Source: Azotobacter chroococcum
GTDB taxonomy: Bacteria; Pseudomonadota; Gammaproteobacteria; Pseudomonadales; Pseudomonadaceae
Assembly (NCBI RefSeq): GCF_004339665.1
Contig: NZ_SMMU01000013.1
Span: 1 to 64,000, forward strand
Direction: 5' to 3'
DNA length: 64,000 bases
A model generated the notes under the pieces. It was not told the DNA's origin. It saw only the letters and a list, made by a program, of their open reading frames with translations, and ran no database searches. Shown piece after piece: positions 18,215 to 27,312 of the stretch; position 1 is the stretch's first letter; each line of letters starts with the position of its first letter. A program made the translations under genes and the position numbers.

Positions 18215-19657
18215 ATGACTGAAGTTGAAGCCAAGAAGCAGCAGGAAAGCCTGCAGGAACGTCTCGCCCAGGTTGTGGAGCTGCTGCATCGGCACAAGCT
18301 GGTTGAAAACCTGACGCACCGCCAGTTGGGGGCGCACCATGATCTGGTCGAGGATCTGGTGCACCGGCAAAACCTGGCGGAGCTGCAACGCAAGCTCGAC
18401 GAGCTGCATCCGGCGGATATCGCCTATATCCTCGAAGCTCTTCCTCTCGGCGACCGCCTGAGCGTCTGGCAACTGGTCAAGGCCGAGCGCGACGGTGACA
18501 TTCTTCTCGAAGTATCTGACGCGGTTCGCGAAACCCTGATCGCCGACATGGACGATCATGAGCTGATCGCTGCTGCCAAGGAGCTGGGGGCCGACGAGCT
18601 TGCGGACCTGGCCCACGAACTGCCGCGCGATGTGGTTCATGAGCTGATGGAGTCCCTTGACGCCCAGCAGCGTGAGAGGGTGCGCTCGGCGCTCTCCTAC
18701 GAAGAGGATCAGGTTGGCGCGCTGATGGATTTCGAGATGGTTACCATCCGCGAAGACGTCAGTCTGGAGGTGGTCTTGCGCTATCTGCGGCGCTTGAAGG
18801 AGCTGCCAGGGCACACCGACAAGCTGTTCGTGGTGGATTATGACGGGATGCTGAAGGGGGTGCTGCCGATCAAGCGCCTGCTGGTCAGCGATCCCGAGCG
18901 ACAGGTCGCCGAGATCATGGCGCTCGATCCGGTGCGCTTTCATCCCGACGAGGATGCCTACGATGCCGCCCAGGCCTTCGAGCGTTATGATCTGGTTTCC
19001 GCGCCCGTGGTGGACAGGGATGGCAAGCTGATCGGTCGCCTGACCATTGATGCCATGGTCGATCTGATTCGTGAGGAAGGTGAAAGTGAAGTGCTGAACA
19101 TGGCCGGCTTGCGCGAAGAGGAGGATATCTTCGCCTCGGTCTGGAAGTCGGTTGGCAATCGCTGGGCATGGCTCGCGGTGAATCTGGTGACCGCCTTCGT
19201 CGCCTCCCGAGTGATCGGGTTGTTCGAGGATTCCATCGAGAAGCTGGTGGCCCTGGCGGCACTGATGCCGATCGTCGCCGGCATCGGCGGCAACTCCGGC
19301 AACCAGACTATCACCATGATCGTTCGTGCCATGGCTCTGGGGCAGGTCAGTACGGGCAACACGGCCCGTCTGCTGATCAAGGAGCTGGGGGTGGCGCTGA
19401 TCAACGGCCTGGTCTGGGGAGGGGTGATCGGCATGGTGGCAGGCGTTCTTTACGGCAGCTGGTCACTGGCTGCGGTGATGACGGGCGCCATGACCCTGAA
19501 TCTGCTGATGGCTGCTCTGATGGGGGTGCTGATTCCCATGACGCTGGCCAGGCTTGGGCGCGATCCGGCCATGGGGGCTAGTGTGATGATCACTGCCATG
19601 ACTGACAGTGGCGGTTTCTTCATTTTCCTGGGGTTGGCCACGCTGTTTTTGCTTTGA
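18215..19657 (+). CDS. mgtE: Magnesium transporter MgtE
   Basis: This 480-residue inner-membrane Mg2+ channel/transporter has an N-terminal MgtE domain (HRQNLAELQRKLDELHPADI, about 30-130), a CBS pair (about 130-260, with FVVDYDGMLKGVLPIKRLLV and APVVDRDGKLIGRLTIDAMV), and five membrane helices from about residue 310. The pore helix carries MPIVAGIGGNSGNQTITMIV, the conserved ion-selectivity segment. ATG 18215 is chosen over GTG 18203 because MTEVEAKKQQESLQ matches the family. Cytosolic domains close the channel when Mg2+ is high. It is located between the tRNAs and amrZ. Confidence 0.95.
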   Translation: MTEVEAKKQQESLQERLAQVVELLHRHKLVENLTHRQLGAHHDLVEDLVHRQNLAELQRKLDELHPADIAYILEALPLGDRLSVWQLVKAERDGDILLEVSDAVRETLIADMDDHELIAAAKELGADELADLAHELPRDVVHELMESLDAQQRERVRSALSYEEDQVGALMDFEMVTIREDVSLEVVLRYLRRLKELPGHTDKLFVVDYDGMLKGVLPIKRLLVSDPERQVAEIMALDPVRFHPDEDAYDAAQAFERYDLVSAPVVDRDGKLIGRLTIDAMVDLIREEGESEVLNMAGLREEEDIFASVWKSVGNRWAWLAVNLVTAFVASRVIGLFEDSIEKLVALAALMPIVAGIGGNSGNQTITMIVRAMALGQVSTGNTARLLIKELGVALINGLVWGGVIGMVAGVLYGSWSLAAVMTGAMTLNLLMAALMGVLIPMTLARLGRDPAMGASVMITAMTDSGGFFIFLGLATLFLL

Positions 19658-19830
19658 GTCGGTGCGGATGCGGGGCGGGGACAAGCCGCTCGGCGTCTGC
19701 CTGAGGCTTGAGTTGTCATGGGGGTTTGGGAGTTTTACGGGGCCGACTTGATGGCCAGGGATGCAAGGTTCGAAGCGGGGCTGAGGTTTGGCGTCGACCT
19801 GCTGTGCGGCGAACATGCACGGCTCGTGAT

Positions 19831-19856
19831 TAAAACAGGCCTATGGATATAGGCCT
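19831..19856 (-). terminator. Terminator of amrZ
   Basis: Read on the minus strand, CAGGCCTAT, loop ATCC and ATAGGCCTG form a 9-bp perfect stem followed by TTTTAATC. It lies about 70 bases past the amrZ stop and also faces the mgtE end. Confidence 0.8.
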
Positions 19857-19926
19857 GCTCCCTGCGTCAGTCACCGACGATTCAGCCAGAACCTCCGATT
19901 GAAGGTAGCGCCTGTCGATCATGCGG

Positions 19927-20265
19927 CTACTGCTCGGCACTCAGGCCTTCGGTCGCGAGTTCGCTATCCTGCGCGATCAAGGCGACCAAGGCATTCTGCT
20001 GGCGTCGGGTCAGTTGCCGGAAGCGCTGCAGAAGCTCCCGTTCATGCAGGGAAAGCTCGGGACTGTCCAGGCGCAGGCTAAGGTCGTCGCCCAAGGCGTC
20101 TTCCTGAAGCAGGCTTTGCTCCAAGCGTGCAATGATCTCCGAATTCATGCTGCGATGGTGGTTGCGCGCCACATCCGCGATACGTTCACGCATGCCGTCG
20201 GGTAGACGAACGACGAATTTGTCCGCTGTGCGGCTGGAGTAGAGTGCCTGTTTCATAGGTTGCAT
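19927..20265 (-). CDS. amrZ: Ribbon-helix-helix regulator AmrZ
   Basis: This 112-residue Arc-family regulator is very close to Pseudomonas AmrZ, which activates alginate genes, represses the flagellar regulator fleQ and shapes c-di-GMP. The ribbon-helix-helix is [20 protein letters not shown] with [20 protein letters not shown]. The C-terminal tetramerisation part is [20 protein letters not shown] and [10 protein letters not shown]. The start at 20265 is preferred. A longer frame to 20301 would begin upstream of the predicted transcription start, since the promoter -10 at 20284-20289 sits inside it. Only about 12 bases then precede the ATG, without a clear ribosome site. Confidence 0.93.
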   Translation of the reverse strand: MQPMKQALYSSRTADKFVVRLPDGMRERIADVARNHHRSMNSEIIARLEQSLLQEDALGDDLSLRLDSPELSLHERELLQRFRQLTRRQQNALVALIAQDSELATEGLSAEQ

Positions 20266-20283
20266 AGTTTCGACCGGTGAGTT

Positions 20284-20312
20284 GTTATAGAGTGCTGGCA
20301 ATTAGCTTGCAA
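20284..20312 (-). promoter_or_regulatory. Promoter of amrZ
   Basis: On the minus strand TTGCAA (20312-20307), 17 bases and TATAAC (20289-20284) form a good sigma70 promoter. The predicted start near 20277 leaves a very short leader before the ATG at 20265. An AlgU-type GAACTT/TCTGA pair was not evident close by. Confidence 0.65.
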
Positions 20313-20508
20313 GGGTGTTTTCGGTATGACCTCGGCTCGCTGAAGTGGTTCACTCTTCTTGATGTTTGAATCAATTAATCGGGGTGAGCCGATTTGCATG
20401 TTTGATTGGCATCAGAATTCCTTCCGTGGCCATGCTGTGCCCAGCCCAAGAGTCGACTGCGCGAATAGGCTGTTGTTCCGTGGCTCTCTCCGTTTTTATG
20501 CAGCCTGC

Positions 20509-20537
20509 ATGACAAAAGGCATTTTCATGGCTAAAAT
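20509..20537 (+). promoter_or_regulatory. Possible promoter of tRNA-Arg(CCT)
   Basis: ATGACA (20509-20514) and TAAAAT (20532-20537) are 17 bases apart and about 100 bases before the tRNA. The leader would be rather long, so this is tentative. Confidence 0.4.
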
Positions 20538-20640
20538 GCCGCCCCAGCGCCGTTGGCCGATTGATCGAAGTCTTGTGGCATGTGTTCGTGGCTGAAGTGA
20601 GTCAGCAAGCACGACTACGCAAGATTCGATGATTTTCCAT

Positions 20641-20715
20641 GTCCCCTTAGTTCAATGGATAGAACAAGCCCCTCCTAAGGGCTAGATGCTGGTTCGACTC
20701 CAGCAGGGGGCGCCA
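20641..20715 (+). tRNA. tRNA-Arg (anticodon CCT)
   Basis: A 75-base cloverleaf has acceptor GTCCCCT/AGGGGGC (one G-T pair), discriminator G and encoded CCA. Loop CTCCTAA gives anticodon CCT, reading AGG. tRNA genes of this type are frequent integration sites, but no integrase or duplicated 3' end follows here. Confidence 0.96.
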
Positions 20716-20895
20716 TATCCCTGATCGCTCGGATTCCCGCCCTGTCGGCTTGCCATGCAAGCCTGCTGTGCCTGATCTTCGGTTGTCATGATAGCCAAAG
20801 CGTCTTGCCTTGGCTGGGGTAACGATGGACGGCTTGAACTCCCCGGTGGCGGCTGCGTACTGTGTACGGACCGCCGTGGAAGGGGAGGCCCCGTC

Positions 20896-22236
20896 ATGAT
20901 CAAGCCTCATCAGGCTCTCGCCGAACGCCTGGCTGATGTCGAGGAGGTCGAGTGCGTCACTCCCGATCTCAATGGGGTGCCGCGCGGCAAGGTGATGACC
21001 GCCGCGGGCTTTCTCGCAGGGCAGCGCTTGCAGTTGGCCCGCGGGGTGCTGTTGCAGTGCATCATGGGCGGCTATCCGCCAACCTGCTTCTATGGCAGTG
21101 ACGATGGCGACCTGCTGTTGGTTCCCGACCCGCAGCAGATTCATCTGCTACCTTGGTGCGAGCGGCCTCGGGCGCTGGCGATTTGCGATGCCGAGGAGCT
21201 GAAGGGAGGCGGTTCGCCACTATCTACCCGTACTCTGCTCAAGCGGGTGCTGGCCGCCTATGCCCGCCAGGGCTGGCAGCCGGTGGTGGCCACCGAGCTG
21301 GAGTTCTTCGTCTTCGCTCCGCACGGCGATCCGCATCTGCCGTTTCAGCCGCCGATCGGACTCGATGGACGGCGCGAGGCCGGCTTCTCGGCCTTCAGCA
21401 TTTCCTCCAGCAACGGCTTGCGGCCGTTCTTCGACGATGTCTATCGCTGCATGGCGGCGCTCGGGCTGCCACGCGATACCTTCATGCACGAGATGGGTGT
21501 CAGCCAATTCGAGATCAACCTGCTGCACGGCGATCCCCTACATGTGGCCGACCAGACCTTCCTGTTCAAGCACCTGCTCAGGGAGGTGGCGCTCAGGCAC
21601 GGGCTGATGGTGGTGTGCATGGCCAAGCCGCTGGCCGGGGTTCCCGGCAGCTCCATGCACATCCATCAGAGCCTGGTGGCGCAGGGCAGCGGGAGGAATC
21701 TGTTCAGTGACGAATGCGGCGAACCGACGCCGGCCTTCCGTCACTTCATCGGCGGTCAGCAGCGGGCACTCGCCGACTTCACCCTGCTGTTTGCCCCGCA
21801 CGTCAACTCCTACCAGCGGCTGTGCCATCCCTATGCCTCGCCGAACAATGTCTGCTGGTCGCATGACAACCGTGCGGCGGGCTTGCGCATTCCCGCCAGT
21901 CCACCGGCGGCGCGGCGGGTGGAGAACCGTCTGCCGGGCGCCGACGCCAACCCCTACCTGGCCATCACTGCCAGCCTGGCTGCCGGACTGTTCGGGCTGC
22001 AGCAGCAGGTGGAGCCGAGTGCGCCGCTGCAAGGCGAATTTCAGGTGCCGGAGGCCCTGACCCTGCCGAGCAGCATGCCGGTCGCACTGGCTAGACTCGA
22101 GCTCAGCCAGCTGGCGCGGGAGCTGTTTGGCAATGAATTCATCGAGGGTTATATCGCCAGCAAGAATCTGGAGCTGATGAGCTTTCTCGACGAGATCACC
22201 TCGTGGGAGCGGCGCGTTCTGGCAGGCCAGGCCTGA
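20896..22236 (+). CDS. Glutamine-synthetase-family ligase (gamma-glutamylpolyamine synthetase-like)
   Basis: This 446-residue protein has the glutamine synthetase fold: ATELEFFVF (metal Glu), MGVSQFEINLLHGDPLHVAD, MAKPLAGVPGSSMHIHQSL (ATP/metal) and NRAAGLRIPASPPAARRVEN. The pattern fits the PuuA/Pau/Spu subfamily, which joins glutamate to polyamines or amines, rather than ammonia-assimilating GlnA, although substrate cannot be fixed from sequence. ATG 20896 follows GGAAGGGGAGGCCCC. No other polyamine catabolic gene (aldehyde dehydrogenase, glutamine amidotransferase, aminotransferase) is adjacent, so it stands alone here. Confidence 0.8.
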   Translation: MIKPHQALAERLADVEEVECVTPDLNGVPRGKVMTAAGFLAGQRLQLARGVLLQCIMGGYPPTCFYGSDDGDLLLVPDPQQIHLLPWCERPRALAICDAEELKGGGSPLSTRTLLKRVLAAYARQGWQPVVATELEFFVFAPHGDPHLPFQPPIGLDGRREAGFSAFSISSSNGLRPFFDDVYRCMAALGLPRDTFMHEMGVSQFEINLLHGDPLHVADQTFLFKHLLREVALRHGLMVVCMAKPLAGVPGSSMHIHQSLVAQGSGRNLFSDECGEPTPAFRHFIGGQQRALADFTLLFAPHVNSYQRLCHPYASPNNVCWSHDNRAAGLRIPASPPAARRVENRLPGADANPYLAITASLAAGLFGLQQQVEPSAPLQGEFQVPEALTLPSSMPVALARLELSQLARELFGNEFIEGYIASKNLELMSFLDEITSWERRVLAGQA

Positions 22237-22425
22237 GCCCATTGCGCGCGTCTTCATTGCCCTTCCTTGCGGGAGAGAAGCGCCGTCGATCAGTACCGAC
22301 CGACAACGTGCTGGGAAGGACATTCAATCAGGCGTACTGTATGGGTGATGCGGCATTTGCGCTGGGCCTTGTGAGATGACATGGCAGTCCATTGGCTGAC
22401 AAGCGCGCATGAGGGGGAACCTGGC

Positions 22426-23040
22426 ATGAGCCTGTCGATTTCCTTGCATTTGCTGGCCCATGCCCTGGCTCCCGGTCAGGTGAAGCCTCGCCTGATTCCG
22501 GCCTTGGGCGAGGATGGGGCCTGCGACCTGCAGCGCCTGCTGGTGGAGCGTGCCCTGAGGCTGCCGGTGAACGACTTCCAGGATCGCTTCCTGTGGCTCG
22601 ACGAGGGCCCTGACGAGGCCTTGGCCGCCATGGCGGAGGACTGCGGCTGGGCGGTCGTCGAGCAGCCGGCGGGTGATCTGGGCGAGCGGATGCGTCGCAT
22701 CGCTACGCTTGGCCTCTGCACCACCGATGCGGTCATCCTGATCGGCAATGACTGCCCGGCGCTGGACAGCGACTACCTGCATGCCGCCTGCGCGGCCCTG
22801 CACGAGCGGGATGCCGTGCTCGGGCCGGCCGAGCACGGCGACTTTGTCCTGCTGGGGCTGCGCCGGGTCGATCCGCTGCTGTTCGAGGCGATTCCCTGGG
22901 GCTGCGAGGACGTGTTGCCCATCACCTGCGAGCGCCTGCGCCAGCTCGGCTGGAGGCACTGCCTTTTGCCGCGGCTGTGGGAGGTGGAGGGTCCCGAGGA
23001 TCTGTTGCGCCTGGCCGAGCTGGGCATTCGTCTGGATTAG
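22426..23040 (+). CDS. DUF2064 / TIGR04282-type glycosyltransferase-like protein
   Basis: This 204-residue protein has the nucleotidyl/glycosyltransferase-A-like plan of DUF2064. It begins with the core [18 protein letters not shown]. The segment [20 protein letters not shown] carries the donor/metal motif, and [16 protein letters not shown] follows. Relatives are sometimes linked to arsenosugar synthesis, but no arsenic genes are near, so the substrate is unknown. ATG 22426 has GAGGGGGAACCTGGC upstream. One oddity is that the family's usual (F)AKxPxPGxVKTRL start is altered to [13 protein letters not shown], losing the conserved KT. Confidence 0.7.
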   Translation: MSLSISLHLLAHALAPGQVKPRLIPALGEDGACDLQRLLVERALRLPVNDFQDRFLWLDEGPDEALAAMAEDCGWAVVEQPAGDLGERMRRIATLGLCTTDAVILIGNDCPALDSDYLHAACAALHERDAVLGPAEHGDFVLLGLRRVDPLLFEAIPWGCEDVLPITCERLRQLGWRHCLLPRLWEVEGPEDLLRLAELGIRLD

Positions 23041-23348
23041 CGCTGCGGGCGGAGGCTGCGTCCTGTCGGCGCAGCTACCGAGCGGGGGGCATCCTTTGTA
23101 GAATGCGGCCGTTCACTCAAGCATATCTGGGACGGGCTGGAGTTTTTCCAGCTGCTCGCCTCAGGTATCCAGTTTTGCCCGCTGACCGCTCGCCTGTCCG
23201 CATGCCGGAGTTCCGCCGTCGCGAGCACAGGATGCCGCGCTTTTCATTCCATCCGATGCCGTGGCAGTCTCGATCGCAGGCGGGCCGGAACGATGCTGCG
23301 GTTCGCGATGTGCCCCCTGAAGCCTTTCCAGTTCGGATATCCGACGAC
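23041..23348. other. Leader region of the FleQ-like gene
   Basis: These 308 bases are partly open in the phase of the next gene, but the translation is not family-like. A -10-like TAGAAT at 23099-23104 (TTTGTAGAATGCG) suggests a sigma70 promoter. No independent gene is seen. Confidence 0.45.
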
Positions 23349-24854
23349 ATGTGGCGTGACACTAAGATTCTTCTGATCGATGATGATCTCGACCGGCGTC
23401 GGGACATGTCGGTCATCCTCGATTTTCTCGACGAGCAATGCCTGGCCTGCGCCAGTGGGGAGTGGCGGGGGAAAGTCGAGGCCCTGGGCTCCAGCCGGGA
23501 GCTGCTATGCGTGCTGCTGGGAGCGGTCGAGGCGCCGGGAGGGGGGCTTGAGCTGATCAAGGCGCTTCGCGGTTGGGACGAGACGCTGCCCGTGCTGCTG
23601 CTCGGTCAGCACCCGCCGGCGGACTGGCCGAAGGAGGTGCGTCGCCAGGTACTGGCCAGCCTGGAAACGCCGCCTTCCTACAACAAGCTGCTCGACTCCC
23701 TGCACCGCGCCCAGGTCTACCGCGCGACGCCCGGCCAGGGGCGCGGCCTGTCGCGCGAGCCCAACCTGTTTCGCAGCCTGGTTGGCACCAGTCGGGCGAT
23801 CCAGCAGGTGCGCCAGCTGCTGCAGCAGGTGGCCGATACCGATGCCTGCGTGCTGCTGCTGGGCGAGTCCGGAACCGGCAAGGAGGTGGTGGCGCGCAAC
23901 CTGCACTATCACTCGCGGCGCCGCGAGGCGCCCTTCGTGCCCGTCAATTGCAGTGCCATCGCCGGCGAGCTGCTGGAGAGCGAGCTGTTCGGGCACGAGA
24001 AGGGAGCTTTCAGCGGTGCTCTGAACAGCCATGTCGGGCGCCTCGAACTAGCCCATGGCGGCGTCCTGTTCCTCGAGGAAATCGACGCCATGCCACTGCC
24101 GGTGCAGGCACGGCTGCTGCGCGTGCTGAAGGAGGGCGTCTTCGAGCGCCTGGGCGATACCCGGACGCAGAGCGTCGATGTACGCGTCATTGCTGCAAGT
24201 CACAAGAATCTCGAGGCAATGGTCGGGGATGGCCGCTTCCGCGAGGACCTCTACTACCGGCTCAGCGTGTTTCCCATCGAGATGTCGCCTCTGCGCGAGC
24301 GCGTGGAGGACCTCCCGCTGCTGCTGAACGAGCTGATCGCGCGACTGGAGCATGACAAGCTGGGGTCCATCCGCTTCAACTCGGCGGCGATCATGTCGCT
24401 GTGTCGGCATGACTGGCCGGGCAATCTGCGCGAGCTGGCCAATCTGGTGGAGCGCATGGCGATCATGCATCCTTACGGCGTCATCGGCGTGCAGGAGTTG
24501 CCGAAGAAATACCGCCATATCGAGGGGGAGGACGAGCAGGGTGACGAGGGCGGGGCATTCGAGGTCGGCCTGCCGGATCCGGCCACCCTGGCCCTGCTGC
24601 CGCCGGAGGGGCTGGATCTGAAGGATTACCTGGCCGCCCTCGAGCAGACGCTCATCCAGCAGGCGCTGGACGACTCTGCCGGCGTGGTGGCGCGCGCCGC
24701 CGAGCGCTTGCGCATCCGCCGCACCACGCTGGTGGAGAAGATGCGCAAGTACGGCATGGGTCGGCGCGAGGATGGCGACGATCAGCCGGATCCGGAGAGT
24801 GCGGCAGCCGCCGGTCACCGTTCAGCGGTTGCTCCGCCGGGAGCCGAGTGTTAA
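23349..24854 (+). CDS. FleQ-like sigma54-dependent activator, diverged
   Basis: This 501-residue protein matches FleQ along its whole length: an N-terminal receiver-like domain without the phosphorylation site ([20 protein letters not shown]), an AAA+ domain from about residue 140, and a Fis-type helix-turn-helix at the end ([20 protein letters not shown]). FleQ is the flagellar master activator and c-di-GMP-responsive regulator. Walker A (GESGTGKE, 172-179) is intact. The sigma54-contact loop reads GAFSGA (219-224) instead of GAFTGA, and Walker B reads LFLEE (Glu243-Glu244) instead of LFLDE. These changes suggest weakened ATPase/activator function or a DNA-binding paralogue. The start follows FleQ; upstream in-frame ATGs exist. 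hsbA follows after 39 bases. Confidence 0.8.
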   Translation: MWRDTKILLIDDDLDRRRDMSVILDFLDEQCLACASGEWRGKVEALGSSRELLCVLLGAVEAPGGGLELIKALRGWDETLPVLLLGQHPPADWPKEVRRQVLASLETPPSYNKLLDSLHRAQVYRATPGQGRGLSREPNLFRSLVGTSRAIQQVRQLLQQVADTDACVLLLGESGTGKEVVARNLHYHSRRREAPFVPVNCSAIAGELLESELFGHEKGAFSGALNSHVGRLELAHGGVLFLEEIDAMPLPVQARLLRVLKEGVFERLGDTRTQSVDVRVIAASHKNLEAMVGDGRFREDLYYRLSVFPIEMSPLRERVEDLPLLLNELIARLEHDKLGSIRFNSAAIMSLCRHDWPGNLRELANLVERMAIMHPYGVIGVQELPKKYRHIEGEDEQGDEGGAFEVGLPDPATLALLPPEGLDLKDYLAALEQTLIQQALDDSAGVVARAAERLRIRRTTLVEKMRKYGMGRREDGDDQPDPESAAAAGHRSAVAPPGAEC

Positions 24855-24893
24855 ACCTCGCTGCACTGATGACACATACCTGAGGAGCACCGC

Positions 24894-25199
24894 ATGGCTA
24901 TCACTTCGCAGCCTTCGGCAGATGGACAAGAACTGACCATTTTCATCCAAGGGCGCTTCGATTTCGGCGCCCACCAAGAATTCCGGGATGCCTACGAGCG
25001 GGTGAACGTCACCCCCAAGCGCTATGTCGTCGACCTGCAGGGAGCGACCTATCTGGACAGCTCGGCGCTCGGCATGCTCCTGCTGCTGCGCGACCATGCC
25101 GGCGGCGAGCGGGCGCAGATCCGCCTGATCCATTGCAGTCCGGACGTGCGCAAGATCCTGTCGATCTCCAATTTCGAACAACTCTTCCACATCGCCTAG
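24894..25199 (+). CDS. hsbA: Anti-sigma-factor antagonist HsbA
   Basis: This 101-residue STAS protein has FIQGRFDFGAHQEFRDAYER and VVDLQGATYLDSSALGMLLL. Ser56 in the YLDSSA motif is the expected phosphorylation site. In Pseudomonas, HsbA toggles between binding the anti-sigma factor FlgM (swimming) and the diguanylate cyclase HsbD (biofilm), under HsbR control. The ribosome site CTGAGGAGCACCGC is strong. It is followed by hsbR after 10 bases and then hptB, the standard order. Confidence 0.93.
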   Translation: MAITSQPSADGQELTIFIQGRFDFGAHQEFRDAYERVNVTPKRYVVDLQGATYLDSSALGMLLLLRDHAGGERAQIRLIHCSPDVRKILSISNFEQLFHIA

Positions 25200-25209
25200 A
25201 GGCCGTCCC

Positions 25210-26937
25210 ATGCAGCCGCCCCTGTGCATCCTGATCGCCGAGGACAGTCCCGCGGACCGGATGCTGCTGGCGACCATCGTCGGCCGTCAGGGCTATCGTG
25301 TGCTGACCGCCGGCAACGGGCTCGAAGCGATCATGATTTTTGCCCGTGAGCGCCCGCATATGGTCCTGATGGACGCCCTGATGCCGGTGATGGACGGCTT
25401 CGAGGCGGCCCGGCGGATCAAGCAGATGGCTGGCGAGGAGCTGGTGCCGATCATCTTCCTCACCTCGCTGACCGAGAGCGAGGCCCTGGCCCAGTGCCTG
25501 GATGCCGGCGGCGACGATTTTCTCGCCAAGCCCTACAACCGGGTGATCCTCGACGCCAAGATCAAGGCCATGGATCGCCTGCGCCGGCTGCAGGCCACGG
25601 TGCTGGAGCAGCGCGACCTGATCGCCCGGCACAACGAGCATCTGCTCAACGAGCAGCGGGTGGCCAAGGCGGTGTTCGACAAGGTGGCCCACTCCGGCTG
25701 TCTCGATGCGCCGAACATCCGCTACCTGCAGTCGCCCTATGCGCTGTTCAACGGCGACCTGATGCTGGCGGCCTTCAAGCCTTCCGGCGGCATGCACGTG
25801 CTGCTCGGCGACTTCACCGGACACGGCCTGCCGGCGGCGATCGGCGCGATGCCCCTGGCCGAGGTGTTCTATAGCATGACCGCCAAGGGTTATTCGCTGG
25901 CGGAAATCCTTCGCGAGATGAACGCCAAGCTCAAGCGCATCCTGCCGGTGGGGGTATTCTGCTGCGCGGTCATGCTCAACCTGAGCTTCCAGCGCCGGGT
26001 GGTGGAGGTCTGGAACGGTGGCCTGCCCGACGGCTACCTTCGGCGGGGCGGCAGTGGCGAGCGGATTCCCCTGCGTTCCCGTCACCTACCGCTGGGCATT
26101 CTCGACCCCTCGTGTTTCGACGATCGCTACGAGATCTATCCCATGGAGGCGGGCGACCGGCTCCTCCTGCTCTCCGATGGTGTGCTGGAAACCTGCAACC
26201 TGGGTAGCGAGTGTTTCGGTGAGGAGCGGCTGCTCGGGGTGTTCGCCGCCAACCAGCAGCCAGATCTGCTGTTCGACGAGATCCAGCAGGCGCTCAGTGC
26301 CTTCCGCGGCGAGGCACAGGACGACGTCAGCCTGATCGAGGTCAGCCTGATAGAGGAGGGGCAGCTGCCGCATTCACCGCTGATCTTCTCCGACTCCGGG
26401 CAGAACGCCCCGCTGGACTGGTCGATCGGCTTCGAGTTCCGCGCCGAAACCCTCAAGCGCTTCAACCCGCTGCCCTATCTGCTGCAACTGCTGCTCGAGG
26501 TGCAGGAGCTGCGCGCCCAGGGCAGCGTGCTCTACACGGTGCTCGCCGAGCTCTATTCCAATGCCCTGGAGCATGGCGTGATGGGCCTTGACTCCTCGCT
26601 CAAGCGCGATGCCCAAGGCTTTGCCGAATACTACCGGGAGCGCCGCACACGGCTGGCAAACCTGTACGAAGGCTATGTGCGCTTTCATCTCGACCTGCGT
26701 CCCGAGGGGGAGGGCGGACGCCTGAGCATCCGCGTCGAGGACAGCGGCCCGGGTTTCGATGTGCAGCGGATGCTGGAGCGGCACAGCTCCTCGGAGCACC
26801 TGAGCGGACGCGGCCTGAAGCTGGTGCGCCAGTTGGCCGATCGCTGCAGCTGGGCGCCGGACGGGCGCAGCGTGTGCGTGGAGTTTTCCTGGCCCGCTCG
26901 GCATAATCCGGCGCAATGCCCACTGGCTCAGGAGTGA
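25210..26937 (+). CDS. hsbR: Response regulator with PP2C phosphatase and kinase domains, HsbR
   Basis: This 575-residue protein has a receiver domain at 1-125 (Asp55 in MVLMDALMPVMDG; Lys in LAKPYN), a SpoIIE/PP2C phosphatase at about 190-380 (LLGDFTGHGLPAAIGAMPLA; VWNGGLPDGYL; LLLSDGVLE), and a C-terminal HATPase anti-sigma-type kinase at about 410-570 (LYSNALEHGVMG; RVEDSGPGFD). HptB phosphorylates the receiver, which switches HsbR between dephosphorylating and phosphorylating HsbA. ATG 25210 lies 10 bases after hsbA. The neighbourhood gives strong support. Confidence 0.93.
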   Translation: MQPPLCILIAEDSPADRMLLATIVGRQGYRVLTAGNGLEAIMIFARERPHMVLMDALMPVMDGFEAARRIKQMAGEELVPIIFLTSLTESEALAQCLDAGGDDFLAKPYNRVILDAKIKAMDRLRRLQATVLEQRDLIARHNEHLLNEQRVAKAVFDKVAHSGCLDAPNIRYLQSPYALFNGDLMLAAFKPSGGMHVLLGDFTGHGLPAAIGAMPLAEVFYSMTAKGYSLAEILREMNAKLKRILPVGVFCCAVMLNLSFQRRVVEVWNGGLPDGYLRRGGSGERIPLRSRHLPLGILDPSCFDDRYEIYPMEAGDRLLLLSDGVLETCNLGSECFGEERLLGVFAANQQPDLLFDEIQQALSAFRGEAQDDVSLIEVSLIEEGQLPHSPLIFSDSGQNAPLDWSIGFEFRAETLKRFNPLPYLLQLLLEVQELRAQGSVLYTVLAELYSNALEHGVMGLDSSLKRDAQGFAEYYRERRTRLANLYEGYVRFHLDLRPEGEGGRLSIRVEDSGPGFDVQRMLERHSSSEHLSGRGLKLVRQLADRCSWAPDGRSVCVEFSWPARHNPAQCPLAQE

Positions 26938-26943
26938 CCCGGC

Positions 26944-27288
26944 GTGTCCGAGCATCTCGACCTTGGCGTCCAGGCGTTGCTGCAGGAAGTCATGGAGGAC
27001 GAGTATCCGGTCCTGCTGGATACCTTTCTGAGCGACTCCGAAGCGCGCCTGAACGCCCTGGGCCTGGCCCATGACGCCCAGGATGCCGAGGCTCTGCGGC
27101 GGGCCGCGCACAGCTTCAAGGGCAGTTGCGGCAATATGGGGGCGCCACTGCTGGCCGAACTGTGCAGCCAGCTCGAAGAGCTGGGCCGCGCCGGTGACCT
27201 GACCCCCGTGCCGGCACTGCTGGCGCAGGCGGAGCAGGAATTCGCCCTCATCCGTACCCTGATCGAATCCGAACGACAGCGTTATTAG
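26944..27288 (+). CDS. hptB: Histidine phosphotransfer protein HptB
   Basis: This 114-residue Hpt protein has LQEVMEDEYPVLLDTFLSDS and AAHSFKGSCGNMGA, in which His56 is the phosphorylated residue. It relays phosphate from hybrid kinases (PA1611/SagS type in Pseudomonas) to HsbR, affecting RsmY small RNA levels and hence the CsrA protein encoded earlier in this window. It starts with GTG at 26944, six bases after hsbR, with CAGGAGTGACCC upstream. Confidence 0.93.
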   Translation: MSEHLDLGVQALLQEVMEDEYPVLLDTFLSDSEARLNALGLAHDAQDAEALRRAAHSFKGSCGNMGAPLLAELCSQLEELGRAGDLTPVPALLAQAEQEFALIRTLIESERQRY

Positions 27289-27312
27289 TGACGCCCCAGC
27301 TGGAGAGAGAAC

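Larger units (their letters stand above)
20266..20640. other. Intergenic region between amrZ and tRNA-Arg(CCT)
   Basis: These 375 bases hold the leftward amrZ promoter and a plausible rightward promoter for the tRNA. No gene is convincing; short open frames here lack ribosome sites. Confidence 0.5.

Noticed and set aside
20641..22300. Genomic island integrated at tRNA-Arg(CCT)
   Set aside because: No integrase, no repeated tRNA 3' end and no composition shift were seen downstream.
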